A stretch of 64,000 nucleotides of DNA from Cordia subcordata (taxonomy: Eukaryota; Streptophyta; Magnoliopsida; Boraginales; Cordiaceae). Numbering within the stretch: position 1 is the stretch's first letter; every line of letters starts with the position of its first letter. The position numbers and the translations under genes are program-made. Under the pieces are notes generated by a model. That model was not told the origin of the DNA. It ran no database searches and saw only the letters and a program-made list of their open reading frames with translations. The stretch covers positions 17,717,001 to 17,781,000 of the forward strand of contig JAPTOF010000007.1 of NCBI GenBank assembly GCA_028554755.1, written 5' to 3'. Below are positions 19,353 through 31,763 of this stretch, one piece after another.

Positions 19353-20377
19353 AGTAGTTAGTAAATCGTGAGTGGAGTCTATGATATGTTTTACGTATTT
19401 CAGTGCCTTCTAACTTTTAGCTTTTACCGAAGCAGATCTCTCTTGGCTGTGATGTCTGCAACTCTGCTTTGCACACCCTCCCACGTACTTTACCCAATTA
19501 GTAATACTTTCACCATGTGGTTAACTGCACAATTAGTAACTAATTAATTGCACAATTAGTACTAATGTTGTTACACTTTTTTCTATTATTTCAAAATTAT
19601 TTAAATTAGATCTTCAATGTTTCTATTTTTCAGAACTTTAATGTTGTTTGTCGTTAAATGTTTATCAAAATTCATTCAGTGTGCCCTTATATGAATCCTA
19701 AATACCAATTTGCCCCTTCAATTTTGCTCCCTCCCCTCTTCTTTTTCCTAGCTTCAAACCCTGCCTGTAGACCTCACCTTGCCAACAAACACAAGTTACT
19801 ATACTTTTGGCGAATTTAATGGCAATAGGTAATAACATATAAAGATGATGGTCTTTACATGGCAAATTTAATGTTAATAAAACAATTAAATGGTATTTAA
19901 ATAAAATAGACATATTAATTTCACTTCTACACGTATTTCAAAAATAATTAAGATTTAGACAAAACTAATTAACTTGAATTTATTTAACGGTTCTGAAAAA
20001 TAGAATTATTCAAATTATATAAATTTGCATAAAATTTATTAATAAATGAAATGAATTCTATGTCATAAGAGTTTCCAAACAAAGTTTTTAAAAAAGTTTA
20101 AATTAGATCTTCAACGTTCTCCAAATGTGATCAAATTTGTTATTATTGTTAAATATTTAACACAAATTCATTAAATATGCCCTTATATGCATATCAAAGT
20201 ACCAATTTACCCCTCTAACTTCGCCCTCTCCCTCTTCTTCTTTTTCCAAACTTCAAATCCTACCTTTATCATGCCAATGAACACCAGTCCACCTAACCAC
20301 CCATGACAACCTTGCCCCCGTAAGCCCTAACCCTTTTGACTCACCTTACTCGATAACCTACCCGTTGACACTCATCC
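19353..20377. repeat. Intergenic with a diverged direct repeat (19600-19770 and 20095-20270)
   Basis: The two stretches share AATTAGATCTTCAA, then TGCCCTTATATG, ACCAATTT(G/A)CCCC and CTTCTTTTTCC in the same order, about 495 bp apart. The unit may be part of an old transposon. No ends or coding sequence were found. Confidence 0.6.
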
Positions 20378-20392
20378 TAGTTAGTACCCTAG

Positions 20393-20722
20393 CCTGGATT
20401 AGGGGATAGTACAAGTGGTTGAGATTATGGGTCTGTTTGGATTGGCTTTTTTTCAAGAAAAAACACTCTTTTTCCTGAAAAAGTTATATTAAATTTGCAA
20501 TAACTATTTGATTTGGCTTCCAAAAAAACTGAAATTTTGAAAAAAACTTAAATATAGTTTTTTTTAGAAGCCAGAATTTTCAGCCTCTCCAAAAAAGCCA
20601 TTTTTCAAAAGCTGTTAAAAAAAGCGCTTTTGAAAAAAGCTAATCCAAACAAGCCTTATCTCCTCTAGGCATGAGATCATAGGTTTAACCCCATAAGAGT
20701 GGGTTTAACATAAAAAAAAAAA
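20393..20722 (+). mobile_element. Short tRNA-derived SINE, split by a MITE
   Basis: Without the MITE the unit is about 100 bp. It has an A-box-like TAGTACAAGTGGTTGAG (20408-20424) and a B-box-like AGGTTTAACCCC (about 20681-20692), and ends in a poly(A) run. Flanking 15-bp duplications TAGTTAGTACCCTAG (20378-20392) and TAGCTAATACCTTAG (20723-20737) differ at three sites. The layout matches plant tRNA-derived SINEs such as Au; the exact family was not determined. Confidence 0.75.
20428..20655 (+). mobile_element. Tourist/Harbinger-like MITE (copy 1)
   Basis: 228 bp with terminal inverted repeats GGGTCTGTTTGGATTGGC and, on the other strand, GGCTTGTTTGGATTAGC, flanked by TTA (20425-20427 and 20656-20658). 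Removing it and one TTA restores the SINE reading GAGATTATCTCCTCTAGG. A reverse-oriented copy lies at 47213-47437. Confidence 0.88.
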
Positions 20723-21507
20723 TAGCTAATACCTTAGTCATTCACGACATGATATGAGTGTGCCAGAGGTGCAATATAGTGTGTCATGTAGGGGTGTACA
20801 TAAAACAAGAAAAATTGCAAAACCTTTTTGGCTGAGCCAATTCAACTGCAAACTAATGGTTTTTGAAGTATTTTGATCGGTCATGGTTTTATTTTCTAAA
20901 AACTAAAATGAGTTGTTCAATTTTTTATTTATGAAGTAAAAATCGCAATTTGAATTGAACCACCGGCTATATACATGTATATGTATATACATATACAAGT
21001 GCATATGTGTGTGTATATATATATCTATTGAATATACAAAGCAGAAACAATTGAACCACATTATTTTCCTCTAAATTTGCTAATTCACTACATATTGCCA
21101 CATGTTTCTGTATTATTTAACATACGACTGCCACGTGTCATTCAATAAAATCAAATTTGTAATTCATTGTAAATTTTTCATATACAAATTTGTAAAATAT
21201 CAATAAAATCAAATTCGTATTTCATTGTAATTAGCATTAGTTAAATTTATATATGGTAAAAGAACATTTAAAATCAAATTTATAATTTATTGTAATTTGT
21301 ATTGATTAAATTTATATATGGTAAAAGATCAACAAGTTTAATATAGCATGTGTGTTTTTATTAATCAAAATAGTACTCAATTTATTTTGAGAATTATATT
21401 GAGAAAAGATTTACTAAGGTAGAAAACGTTTCTAGGTGGGAAAAAGGCAAACAACATGATGACATGTGGCAGAGCTAAACTAAGTATGGACTTTGCTTTA
21501 TAATATA
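20659..21507. other. AT-rich intergenic with small repeats
   Basis: A TATA/CATATA microsatellite occupies about 20965-21025. At about 21165-21335 a roughly 80-bp unit containing AAATTTATATATGGTAAAAGA is duplicated in tandem. No gene was seen. Confidence 0.6.
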
Positions 21508-21545
21508 CTAGCTTTTTATCCCATGCCTTGTACAGGATAAGTTTT
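21508..21545 (-). mobile_element. Helitron-like 3' terminus, minus orientation
   Basis: On the minus strand the sequence reads ATCCTGTACAAGGCATGGGA, an imperfect hairpin, then TAAAAAG and the terminal CTAG followed by T, as expected for a Helitron inserted between A and T. The matching 5' TC end was not found, so the element's extent to the right is unknown. Confidence 0.5.
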
Positions 21546-22942
21546 ACAGTAATCTTGAAAAGAAGATTATTTGTTATTTATAAACAATGAACATTAAAAA
21601 GAATTATAAATTAAAAAAAATTGTGATTGACGGCGGAATGGAGTGATAAGGTAATTGAAAAATAAAAGATATATTAGTATAGATGTAGATTTTTAATATT
21701 AATTATATCATATTATATAAATATTAAAATCCGTACATTACACAGGAAGACATTCTAGTGTATTGTATTGTCAAGACTTATTGTTTTTGTCTATTAGATT
21801 GTTGGATTTGTAAGTGTTGTTAGAATTTGTTGTTTAGTGTCAGATTCATATTTGTAAGTTTTTATTACATAATTAAATGTACGACAATCAAATTCTAAAA
21901 TCGTCAAAATTGTTCAAAACCATCTAGAAATCGAATCAACTAAAATCATTGGTTTGTCTATTATTTTGAGCGGTTTGATCTTATAAAATTATAACCCACA
22001 TTAGTTAGTTCAATTGAAAAATTAGAAGAAAAATAACTCAAAACCGTCCGTGTACGTTCCACTCTCATGGTGGCAGGTATGTGTTGATGAGGTGAAAAAG
22101 GGATAGGAGAAGAAGACGATGATTTGGGATTAAATTGAAATGTTTTCTAAAATTTGGAGACTGAATTGAATTTCACAAAAATAATAAGAACTAGCATAGG
22201 TACAATTTTTACAATATATATATTTTTAATTTTACCTCAGTAACACTGTTTATGTCCATTAAACTTGACCTTATTGTCAATAAAATGGACTAATCTAACT
22301 AATTCTAAAAAATGTTTTGAGACTAATATACCCTTTTCCATACTGTAAGCATTAAATAAAAAAAAAATTAACAACTTTAACCCTTTCCAATAAATTCTTT
22401 TGAAGTGTTGATAGCAGTATCCAGCAGTACCTATATATCATCCCTAGAATTTCGTGTGTGAAATTGCAATTCAAAGTGATAATTTTTGAATTTTTTAGGT
22501 ACAATAATGGGGACTGCACTCATTGCTTGTTTGCATATTTCTTGACTTCACCTGTTGAGTGCAACAACAAAGGTATAAAAATGAAAACAAAAAGAATCCT
22601 ACATACCCACCGGTGGGTCCCAATCTTTTGACTCTGATGCGACTCGACTAAAGAACACAACATTATCTAGCATTGGCATATTTTGTGCTAGCTCCGGTAT
22701 TTAACAAAATTGGAGATAAAAAGTGAATTAGAATCTAAAAATTGAAAGGTCATACGCGGAATCAAATCTCACTCTGGGTCCAAACAAGAATTTTGACACA
22801 CTTTTTGAAGTTAGATTTGTGTCACTTTTAACATCAACATTATAATATTATGAAGAAGGCGTTATCATGATTAATCGTTTATACAATTATAAATCATAAA
22901 TTTAAATTGATTATCACTATAGAATCTTGCTCATCATAGTCG

Positions 22943-22991
<49 letters not shown>

Positions 22992-24499
22992 TTTCTGAAG
23001 AATAAAATGTAGAATCAACTTAGGATGCATGACTTGCTAGACCGTAGCCTTTAATGGATATGCTTAACAATACGATTATTTTTGGCAAATTACTATTGTC
23101 AGGTTCTCCACTTAATTTTTCTTTAATCATCTGCATTATCAAAATCCCAAAAGGGGTCTCCACTTACTCAAAAATCTTTGCTATTTACTTGTATCCTTTT
23201 AGGTGTGGTTTAGAACTTCCTTTTTGTTTGGTCTAATGCATCATTTCAAAAGAAAATATGACATCTTCTCTAAATTAAATTAAACAACGCTTAACTTTTA
23301 TTCCAACCGATGAGAGAGAGATGAGATCAAACAAGAGGACACAATACAATGATAACCCCTCTCATTTGAGATTTACAAATCTCGAGTCCCAATCATTAAT
23401 AATCAAAGTGAAAAACCAATTTTTTCTAACGAATGAGATACCAGGTACACGTATTTAATGACAAAACTCAAACATATACCTACTTGTTAATTGGTTGGTT
23501 GGCAGCAAGGACTTCACTCAAATGCCTTCATGGCATGTACCCACTGAGTAGTTGATCAAAGCTTTGGATACTTTGCACGGTCAAGGAGACAAAAAGTGAG
23601 TGATGTCTACTCGACCATGGAGGGTTATACACTGTCCTGGTAGTGGATGGTGTCCGTGCTCTACAAAAAAGTTTTGAAGTTTGAAATGAAAAATTTTCGT
23701 CTCAAACTTAAAAAAATTCTATTTCAAAACAAATTTGAGTTAGAATTTGAGACGAAAAATTTTTGTCTTAAAAAGTTCTATATCAAATGTTGAGATGGAA
23801 ATTTACGTCTCTAATTGGTTATACTATTACATCACAACATCACACTGTTTTCTGGCTTCATCGATGATCATAACAGAAACCAAAAGCATTATAATTCAGA
23901 GCGTTTGGTAATTACTTGCAATTATGTAATCTTTTCTTATTCGAGATTACTCCTTATTAAGGTTTTATTGGTATCCCTTTCTAAATTACCTGAGTTGTAA
24001 TGTGAAATTAGATAATGGATATATGGTTGGATAGCACAGAGTAGTATGATGAATAATTCGTCTTGTAGAACACACCAGCACGAGAGTATTTTGTTAAAGG
24101 TGAGAATAAACAAAAAAGATGTTAACTTGTAGATTAGAGGTTTTTAATTTAAGTTAGCCTTCCCCTTGGCTTGAGTAATGAATGGAATAAGCGTATAATT
24201 ATAGCAAAATTTATAGTGTTAGGATGAATTTATTAGTATTATTTTACTTAATCTCAATTTTTCATGGTGAATTATACCAATTGTCTATTATGTTTGTCAA
24301 TTAGAACAATCATTTTACAACATATAAAGAGTATCATATAAAAAAAATCTTAATAATTAAGATCACCATACAAGGTCTTGTGCCACATAAAAAAACTTTA
24401 AGAATTAAGGTCAGTATAAAAAGTCATGGGCTATTCCTCATATTTGACCAATTAATTTTTATGATAGAATGTCAGTTATTCTTCACAGATCTCGTCAAT
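21546..24499. other. Intergenic, no gene recognised
   Basis: AT-rich sequence with an (AT)n microsatellite at about 22948-22988. Around 23670-23800 are inverted and direct copies of GACGAAAAATTTT-like motifs, suggesting a decayed element. Short reading frames here have no recognisable domains. Confidence 0.45.
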
Positions 24500-24756
24500 T
24501 ATCTTTTATTTATGACAAATTAGTCCAATAACTAATAATTTTACATTATTGTTAATCCAAACTCTATTTTCGCTAAAAAAACACGTTAAATTTCACGTAA
24601 GGTGCATGGTTTTAGTTTTAAAAAAGCAATTCATATGTACCTCATGTGAAATTTAATATGTTCTTTTTTCACCAAAAATTAAAGTTTGGACTAATAGTAA
24701 TACACAATTATTAGTTATGAGACTAATTTATTACAAATAAAAAAAATTGTTACAAA
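24500..24756. repeat. Long imperfect inverted repeat, possible MITE
   Basis: The left arm 24500-24607 and right arm 24635-24756 are reverse complements with scattered mismatches (for example TTAAATTTCACGTAAGGTGC against TTAAATTTCACATGAGGTAC). Only about 27 bp separate them, so the DNA or its RNA would fold into a hairpin of more than 100 bp. No target duplication was identified. Confidence 0.8.
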
Positions 24757-26078
24757 CAACAAAACGAAAAGGCTATCGAACTAATTTAATCATTTTTTTT
24801 TCGTGATAAAAGAATATGTGATTTGCCTTCTTTTCGTTTGCTTCATAAGAGGTTTATCCAAATAGTCATACTAAGTATTGATGACGTTTGGCCTGGGTCA
24901 CCATCAGTTGGAAAAGGACTCAACATCAGAACGAGAACACTATACATGAATGGTGGGTGGTGAGTATTAAATAGAACAATGACATGTGTATTAACGTTTA
25001 TGGCATATTCATTCAACATGATTTGTTGATAAAGAGCATGATCATTCATGCACCATACAAATGTGTAATCACGCTGACTAATAATTAATTTGCACGTCCT
25101 TTCAAATATGTGAATTGTTTTAAAAATTAATTATCACTATTAAACTAATACAAACTATACCAAAAACTTAGTGATCAACTGGTATGTCTATCACCTTTAA
25201 TGTGAGTAGGTTTAGGGATTAATTCTCGCTAGATGTACGTTTTAATTGGTCTTCATTTCCTTTAAAGTGAAAAGTAATACAGACTTTCACTTGTACATGG
25301 ATTTTAATATATTAATTATAATAATTTCAAATATTTTTATATTTCATTTATAATTAATATTAAAATATTACTTGATAAATTATTTTCATAAATTAATAAT
25401 ACGAAACATTGACAATAACTTTGTCAACTAAATTTTGTTAACAAATCATAAACGAAAAAGATGACAACTTGTTTCAAAATTCTGAAGTTGCATCTCCAAA
25501 GTAATGAGTTCTTCTTTCAAATCTAACTTGAATTTGGTATTATCTCATACAATTTTCAAGATTTTTTAACATTCGTATAAAAATAGGGGTCTATTGTTAC
25601 ATGTCTTTTTAAACATGTCAATAACATATGACTAGTTCTTAATTATAGAATATACTTTTTCACCATTATAAGTTTCAAATTCATGAATGATATCATATAT
25701 GTAGTGTATGATCTTAAATTGAAGTCAGTATCATGTAAACGGTATCTTAATTATAAAACTACTATTAATGAAGTAGACTTCTCTCTCTCTCTTTTTTTTT
25801 TTTTCTGTGAAGTTAGAACAAGACGTTGAAAATATTATTTTATTATTGTCTTTTCTTTGTTTTTAAAACAATGATTCTAAATATTATTTTTAAAAACTAA
25901 AAACAAAAATAGTTTTTTAAAATAATTTTTTTGCTTTTAAAAACTGGAAAACTGTTTTTAAGAACTAAAACCAAACAGGCCCCTACGTTGCCTGTGGACA
26001 TTATTTAATGCGAATAGTATTAATTTAAGCATGACTAGGAAGAAATATGAATAATAATCAAATATGTAATTAAATATT
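24757..26078. other. Intergenic with a truncated MITE-like end
   Basis: AT-rich sequence. At about 25860-25983 an A/T-rich stretch ends AACTAAAACCAAACAGGCCC, like the end of a Tourist-type element such as the one at 41691, but no intact left end is present. Confidence 0.45.
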
Positions 26079-26672
26079 AGGGTAAAATACATTCTATTTT
26101 CTTGTATTTGTTAAAAGTCACATAAAATCTCTTTAGCTTCAAAATTTAGTAATGTCATTTAAAAAATGTTGACATTAGCTCTCGCCATTAGTCTTTTCCT
26201 TAGAGTTGATTTAGAGTGTAAACAAGGCGCCTACATTGCAAGTTGACTAATTAATAACGAAAACTCAAGTAAATTATTACAGCTTCCCCCCCACTGGTTC
26301 TAAAGATGATATGGATTTTTCCACTTTGATTTGAAATAAAGTGAAAATATACCCTTGCTAGGTGAAAAAAATATATATCTCCTTAATTATGTAGATTTTC
26401 TTTTATCCAATGACTTATTGTTAAGCAATATTGATATGTTAAACAATATTCGAACACATATAAAAGAAATATATTTTAGTCCATATGTTGGTTGTTTTGT
26501 TCTTTATTTTGTTGGTGTGCATTTAATTATTGTTGAATATGTTTTCAGTGTTTAATAGGGAGCCATTCAAACTAAGAAAGATATATAATTTAGGATAGAT
26601 ATTATTGAATTTTCACATATTTAAGAATGAATTTGCGCCAATTAAAATCAGAGACAAAAGTTTATACGAATT

Positions 26673-26788
26673 CTAAAAGCGAATGGAGGAATCTGCACCA
26701 TTTTAATGCGATGGATAGCCTTGTTGGTGGCTAAAAGCGAATGGAGGAATCTGCACCATTTTAATGCGATGCATAGCCTTGTTGGTGG
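26673..26788 (+). repeat. Tandem duplication of a 58-bp unit
   Basis: Copies at 26673-26730 and 26731-26788 start CTAAAAGCGAATGGAGGAAT and differ at a single base (GATGGATAG against GATGCATAG). It is a recent local duplication. Confidence 0.92.
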
Positions 26789-26907
26789 TTTTTGTTTGTT
26801 ATTTATAAATATATTTTGTTGATATGCATTTGATGGGTGATCGGGTGATCTTTTGTTGGATCAACATTCAATTACTATTGAACTTATTTGTATTGTTTAA
26901 TAATGAG

Positions 26908-27749
26908 GGGTAAATTACACAGACTTCCATTGTGTTTTGTCATAAGTGTGCGTTTAGCCTTTATAATTTAAAAATTAGTTAGTTACCCCCTGTTCTTCTT
27001 AAAAGTGAAGCACACACACCTATTTTTTTTAACTCCGTTAGTTTTGACTAACAAAAATACAAAAAGACTAATATACCCTTCAAACTCAGGGGCTATCGGT
27101 GCATTTATGGCAACTACAAGGGGTACAATGCATTTATGACAAACCACAGAGTTTACGACACTATTTATCCTTTTTAGTTAATTGGAAACGTGACGTAATT
27201 AATAATTAGTTAATTAAATAATAATTAATTATTAACAATTTAATAATTGATTAATTAATTAATCAAATAATTAAAAATTAAAATTAATTAAATAATTAAT
27301 TTAATTAATCAGATAGTGGTTGTGCAATCGTGATGACAATGGAGATCAATTTCTTTTTTTATTTTTTATTTTCCGATGACAAAAATTATTTACTTGTAGT
27401 AACAAAATAAAATGTAAATATGTTTGTACTATAATTGATTAAAATTTACATATTTTAAACTAAGGTCAAGGATTCAAGTCTTTCTCTTGCAAATATTTTT
27501 TGAAAACAAAAAATAAAAAGCTTTTTTTTTTTTTTTTACCAAAATCAAATTTAACAACAAGAAAACTAAGGCCAGTCGTAGGTCCCGTGCATGTGCCACA
27601 CATCCGATTAAATCTAACGTAGAAAGTGATGGAGAGGGGTAATATACTTCACTTTTGGAAAGTACAGGGGGTGGCTAGCTAATTTTTAAATCATCAGGGA
27701 TAAACACACACTTATGACAAACCACTAGGGGATTCTGTGCAATTTACCC
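26908..27749. mobile_element. Non-autonomous Mutator-like element with 9-bp TSD
   Basis: Terminal inverted repeats of about 110 bp start GGGTAAATTACACAGA on the left and GGGTAAATTGCACAGA on the other strand at the right. They share TTTGTCATAAGTGTG and TTTAAAAATTAG further in. Perfect 9-bp duplications AATAATGAG lie at 26899-26907 and 27750-27758, which is the Mutator length. The 842-bp body is AT-rich (TAATTAATTAA runs) and has no transposase, so it depends on a helper. Confidence 0.92.
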
Positions 27750-28046
27750 AATAATGAGTCACTTAGACTAAGAAATCTACGTAATTTAGAAGATATATTT
27801 TCTAGGGATGTATTTGTAAAGGAATTTGCACCATTTTCAAAATCAAAGAGGGGAATGTGCACTAGTTACTTGAGTTTTTTTTTTTCATTATTAATAAGTT
27901 AAAATACGTTGCATTTGCGTTTTCTACACTCTTTGTTAACTCGAGCAGAACTGGCAATTGCAACGTTTTTGAAACTGCAAGGGATACCGACAAATTTTGA
28001 AACTATAAGGGGTTTTATGGGAACTTTTATAAAATGGTATTCCTCT

Positions 28047-31000
28047 TAATATTATGCTAGCTATGTGCTTGGCTCTATTGACTTAATATTCATAACTCTT
28101 TGAACAAGATAATATACATGAAAGATTGTCTCTTTTATTTGTAATATAAAACATTATTATGAAATGTATGAAATTCTTATCCACGTGGTCCTCCAATTTT
28201 TTGTTTTTTTTTTGTTTTTTGATTGTATATATTTATGAGTATCTTTACATGCATTATTTTTGGTGTATGCGTGTGATACATTGTGTAAAAGTCTAATAAT
28301 ATAAACCAATGACTTAGGTATGTAGTGAGGTTTGACACATGATAGGTCCAAGTATAGCTTTGGATATATCATAAATGGGTCCATAGCTAGATGATAGTAT
28401 TGGACACTCCACTGGGATAAGGCTATAGTGGGCGAGTCTCCTTTGTTGGGTGACCTACCTAGGTCATTGGAGGGCCTTTTTGGACTTTGCTCCTAGTCCT
28501 TGTGTCACACATTAGACAAGGCCATCGTGAGTATGATTTTTATGAACCGTATTATCATAGATAAAAGACAATATGCTCCCTACTTTTGAGTGACCAATGC
28601 TCTTAATCTTGAGAATATGTGGATGAACTAATGAAGTTAGGGTACAATACTTTCATGTTCCATGGGAGAGATCTTATCGTGAGTAGGTCTGATTGCTCCG
28701 TGCATTGGGTGTTGCATTCTAATTAGTTGAGATATACATATGCAATAACAGAGTCTATGTGCCCCACTGGTTTTGTTCGAATGATCATCTAAAATCTAGG
28801 TATATGATATTGCCTTTCAATGGTATATCAGTCATTTGGCTTGTGAGTTTTTCCCTAGATCAAGAGATCCTTGACTAGTGGGTGATCACTTTTTGTGCTA
28901 AAGATTCCGAGGTTATAGATATAGTTTTGGAGGTGAGGGTGCATGAAAAGACCAACCTTGACTACATGTATGCATATAGAAGCATTTTAGTCATTTCGCT
29001 CAGTTTGTCAAATACAAAGGTTGCTTCATGTAACGAACTCCTGCTTAGCCAGTAACTATCAAATGAGTGCGTTTTAGTCTTCTGGTGAAAATTAAAAAGT
29101 GGTGAAAAAGGTATTTTGGTCATTTTGAGATCCAAAGATAATTATGTCTTTTAGTCCCTTCACTAACCATTACTCAATTGGGTAAATTGATTGAAGAATA
29201 AGTTGCTTAGTTAAGATTTGAGTTTATAATTAAGAAGAAATTTTATTATCTGAGTCTTCTTAATATAACTCCTTTTTTTGTCGAACTTCTTAATATAACC
29301 CATGGATAACTTAATTAGATAAGTAGGGACCACATAGAAGATACGTTAGTGTGTGAGGTGAAATATTTGGAGTGGCCTTATCCCAAAGAAATGTTCCTTT
29401 TCTAGAAAGGTTAAGAAGGAGTATTATAGGCAAATTATTATATTCCTAGAACCTTATCTATTTTAGAGTTGCTTAGTATTATATATTGTATGCGATAAGC
29501 ATAACGCATTTAGGCCTTTTTGAGTATTCTTGGAGTGTGTGTAGGAATTTTTGCACAGTAGCACCAAGAACACTAACTATATTATGTTAGCCTCAATTAA
29601 ACCAAGATTAGCGCTTGCCTACTATATAGCATTTTGTATCCTAGCTTTAAAGCATTGGTAATAGTGGAAAAGATCATTAGAAGGCCTGATGACATGGGTA
29701 TTGTGGATAAGCAAATTATAGCTTAATAACTTAATCACAAGTATTAAATGTAGTAAATTGAATGAAGGATGAGAACTTTGAATGTTAGTATAAATGCTTA
29801 GAAGCTCAAGATCAAGTTAGAAATAAGTGAGATGAAAAGAGCCTTAAATAGATGTGACAAAAGATTTTTGTGGCCCTATCTTTTGGACTATAGTGCACTG
29901 GCAATTCACCCGGTAAAATTTATAGAGACACTGGTTTTACTAATCGTCCCTATCAATTGACTAGAACCCTTATTGAGTCAAATGTGTTGTGCTCTGGAAG
30001 TATACGTTGAGCTAATAGGTTTAATTAGAAGTTCACCTGATAAAGGACGTATGATCATTAGACTGCCTACTGACCTTAGCAGTCGACAAGTACATTTGCT
30101 CGATAATCTCTTTTTTGTGTAGAAAAAAGTGAATTTCAAAAGTACAAAACAAAATTTTCACCAACCCACTTATGTTACAGTGCCATGCATGGGAAAACAT
30201 GCCCTTTTTTTTTTTTTTTTGAAAACTAGACATTTTTACCAACTTTCTTAATATACCAAATCCCATTAAATGCTAATATCACATTAATACCAAGTATTAA
30301 ATGAGCCTCATTTTTCAAATTTGTTTTTCAATGCTCAAGTATTAAATGAGCTTTCATTTTTAACTGAGATTCTTGTATTGAAATAACTAGTCTTTCTTTC
30401 TGAAACCATACAAATTTTAATACCATGCTATGCATTTGCACATGCAAAAGACTTTGAGCTATAATAGATTTAACAAGGAGCAATGTACATGAGAAAGAGA
30501 CCAAAGTCTTAAGCCTTGATCCTTTTAAAATCTTCGTTCCAAATGCAAGCACAATGCACCAAGACTTACTTATTCTCCTGCTCCACGTTCTAACACTTAA
30601 ACACATGATAAGGCTCAAATGCCCGAAATATTGTAAATATTTTAGTTATTTCTTAGTTATTTCAGTTATTTCTTATCATAAAAAAAACTCTAATTGCAAA
30701 TAATTCCAACAATTGTCTCCTTTTTTTATGATGAGAAATAGCTAGATATAAGGCATGATTGTCCCATTCAATATGGATAAGTATAAACAGCGTTTAAAGT
30801 CTTAAAGGTAGACTTCACCTTACATAAGCAATACAAAAGCAAGAAGCACACAAACAACAATATCTTATACTTCAAATAATCAACAACAGATATTTACCCC
30901 TTTTGGCATTATAAAAAAGATATATAGGGTTGGGGAGACAGAGTTTCGAGCTATCAATACTAATCATGTATCATCATTCAGCCCATACACAAGCATGCAA

Positions 31001-31246
31001 GCACAAAAACCCTAGCAAACATCAAGTACAATAGCAACTAGAAAAGGAAGGTGACTAATAATAGGGATAAGAAGATGAATTACTAACAATGCCATATAAA
31101 AGATTAAAGATAAGAGTACTAAAGGTATATGGTACAACAAAGATAAAGGATAAAAGAAAACATCTTGATAGAGTAATAAAGTTTTTGAAAGAAGGAAAGC
31201 ACGGCAAGTGGCTTAATAGCCATTCCTCGGAAATTGGTTACTTATT
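28047..31246. other. Intergenic, no gene recognised
   Basis: About 3.2 kb without recognisable coding or clear element ends. 28380-29060 is less AT-rich and may be an old LTR fragment. A 96-codon minus-strand frame at 30328-30618 shows no known motif and is most likely chance. Confidence 0.4.
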
Positions 31247-31763
31247 TGATAAACTTTCATTATAACTAATACCAGAAATAAAAACATTGCAATAATAAGT
31301 TAAACCAATAATATTTGAAGTGTACCTTGATTTGAAGCCATTAGACTTCTCTTATGATAATCCTGCAAATCCTGCGATAAAACTGTAGCAGCATGTTGTG
31401 GTAGGCACATTTAGACTAAGGGCTCCCTCTCACTCTCCAACTTCTATAAGGTGGCTATCAATGGGGCAAACCAACTCTAATAGCCTAGTTATAAACCACT
31501 AGTACTCTAGATAAGAGAGAGAGTTTAGCCTTAAAAACTTTATTAGGCCCCCCTATCAAGGTGCCCTAAAACTTTAAGCAAGCTCTATACCTTGCATATC
31601 ACACCACTAAAATAATAATATTCATGAGACGGACTTAGGTCCAACTGAAATGGATCACACTAAATAATACTTTGGGCTTTACCGGTCAACCTCAACTCGT
31701 TTTTCGAAAACATAAAATATCTCAATCAGTGGTCTCCTACAATTTTGATAAAACATTTTAACA
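31247..31763 (-). repeat. 3' LTR of the LARD-like element
   Basis: Plus-strand ends are TGATAAACTTTC and CATTTTAACA. It is about 80% similar by eye to 39054-39578. Confidence 0.8.

Larger units (their letters stand above)
26079..28046. mobile_element. Old long-TIR DNA element hosting a nested element
   Basis: About 200 bp at the left (26079-26280, starting AGGGTAAAATAC) and right (about 27850-28046) are diverged reverse complements. Shared blocks are CATAAAATCTCTT, GCTTCAAAATTT, GAGTGTA and AAAACTCAAGTAA. Long terminal repeats of this kind are typical of Mutator-like elements. The ends lie near ATTAAATATT and TAATATTATG, a possible degraded target duplication. The interior has no coding domain and holds a 58-bp tandem duplication and a younger Mutator-like element. 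Confidence 0.65.

Noticed and set aside
23640..23810. CACTA-type transposon end from CTCTACAAAAAAG
   Set aside because: The expected CACTA start and the partner end were not found; only short inverted motifs are present.
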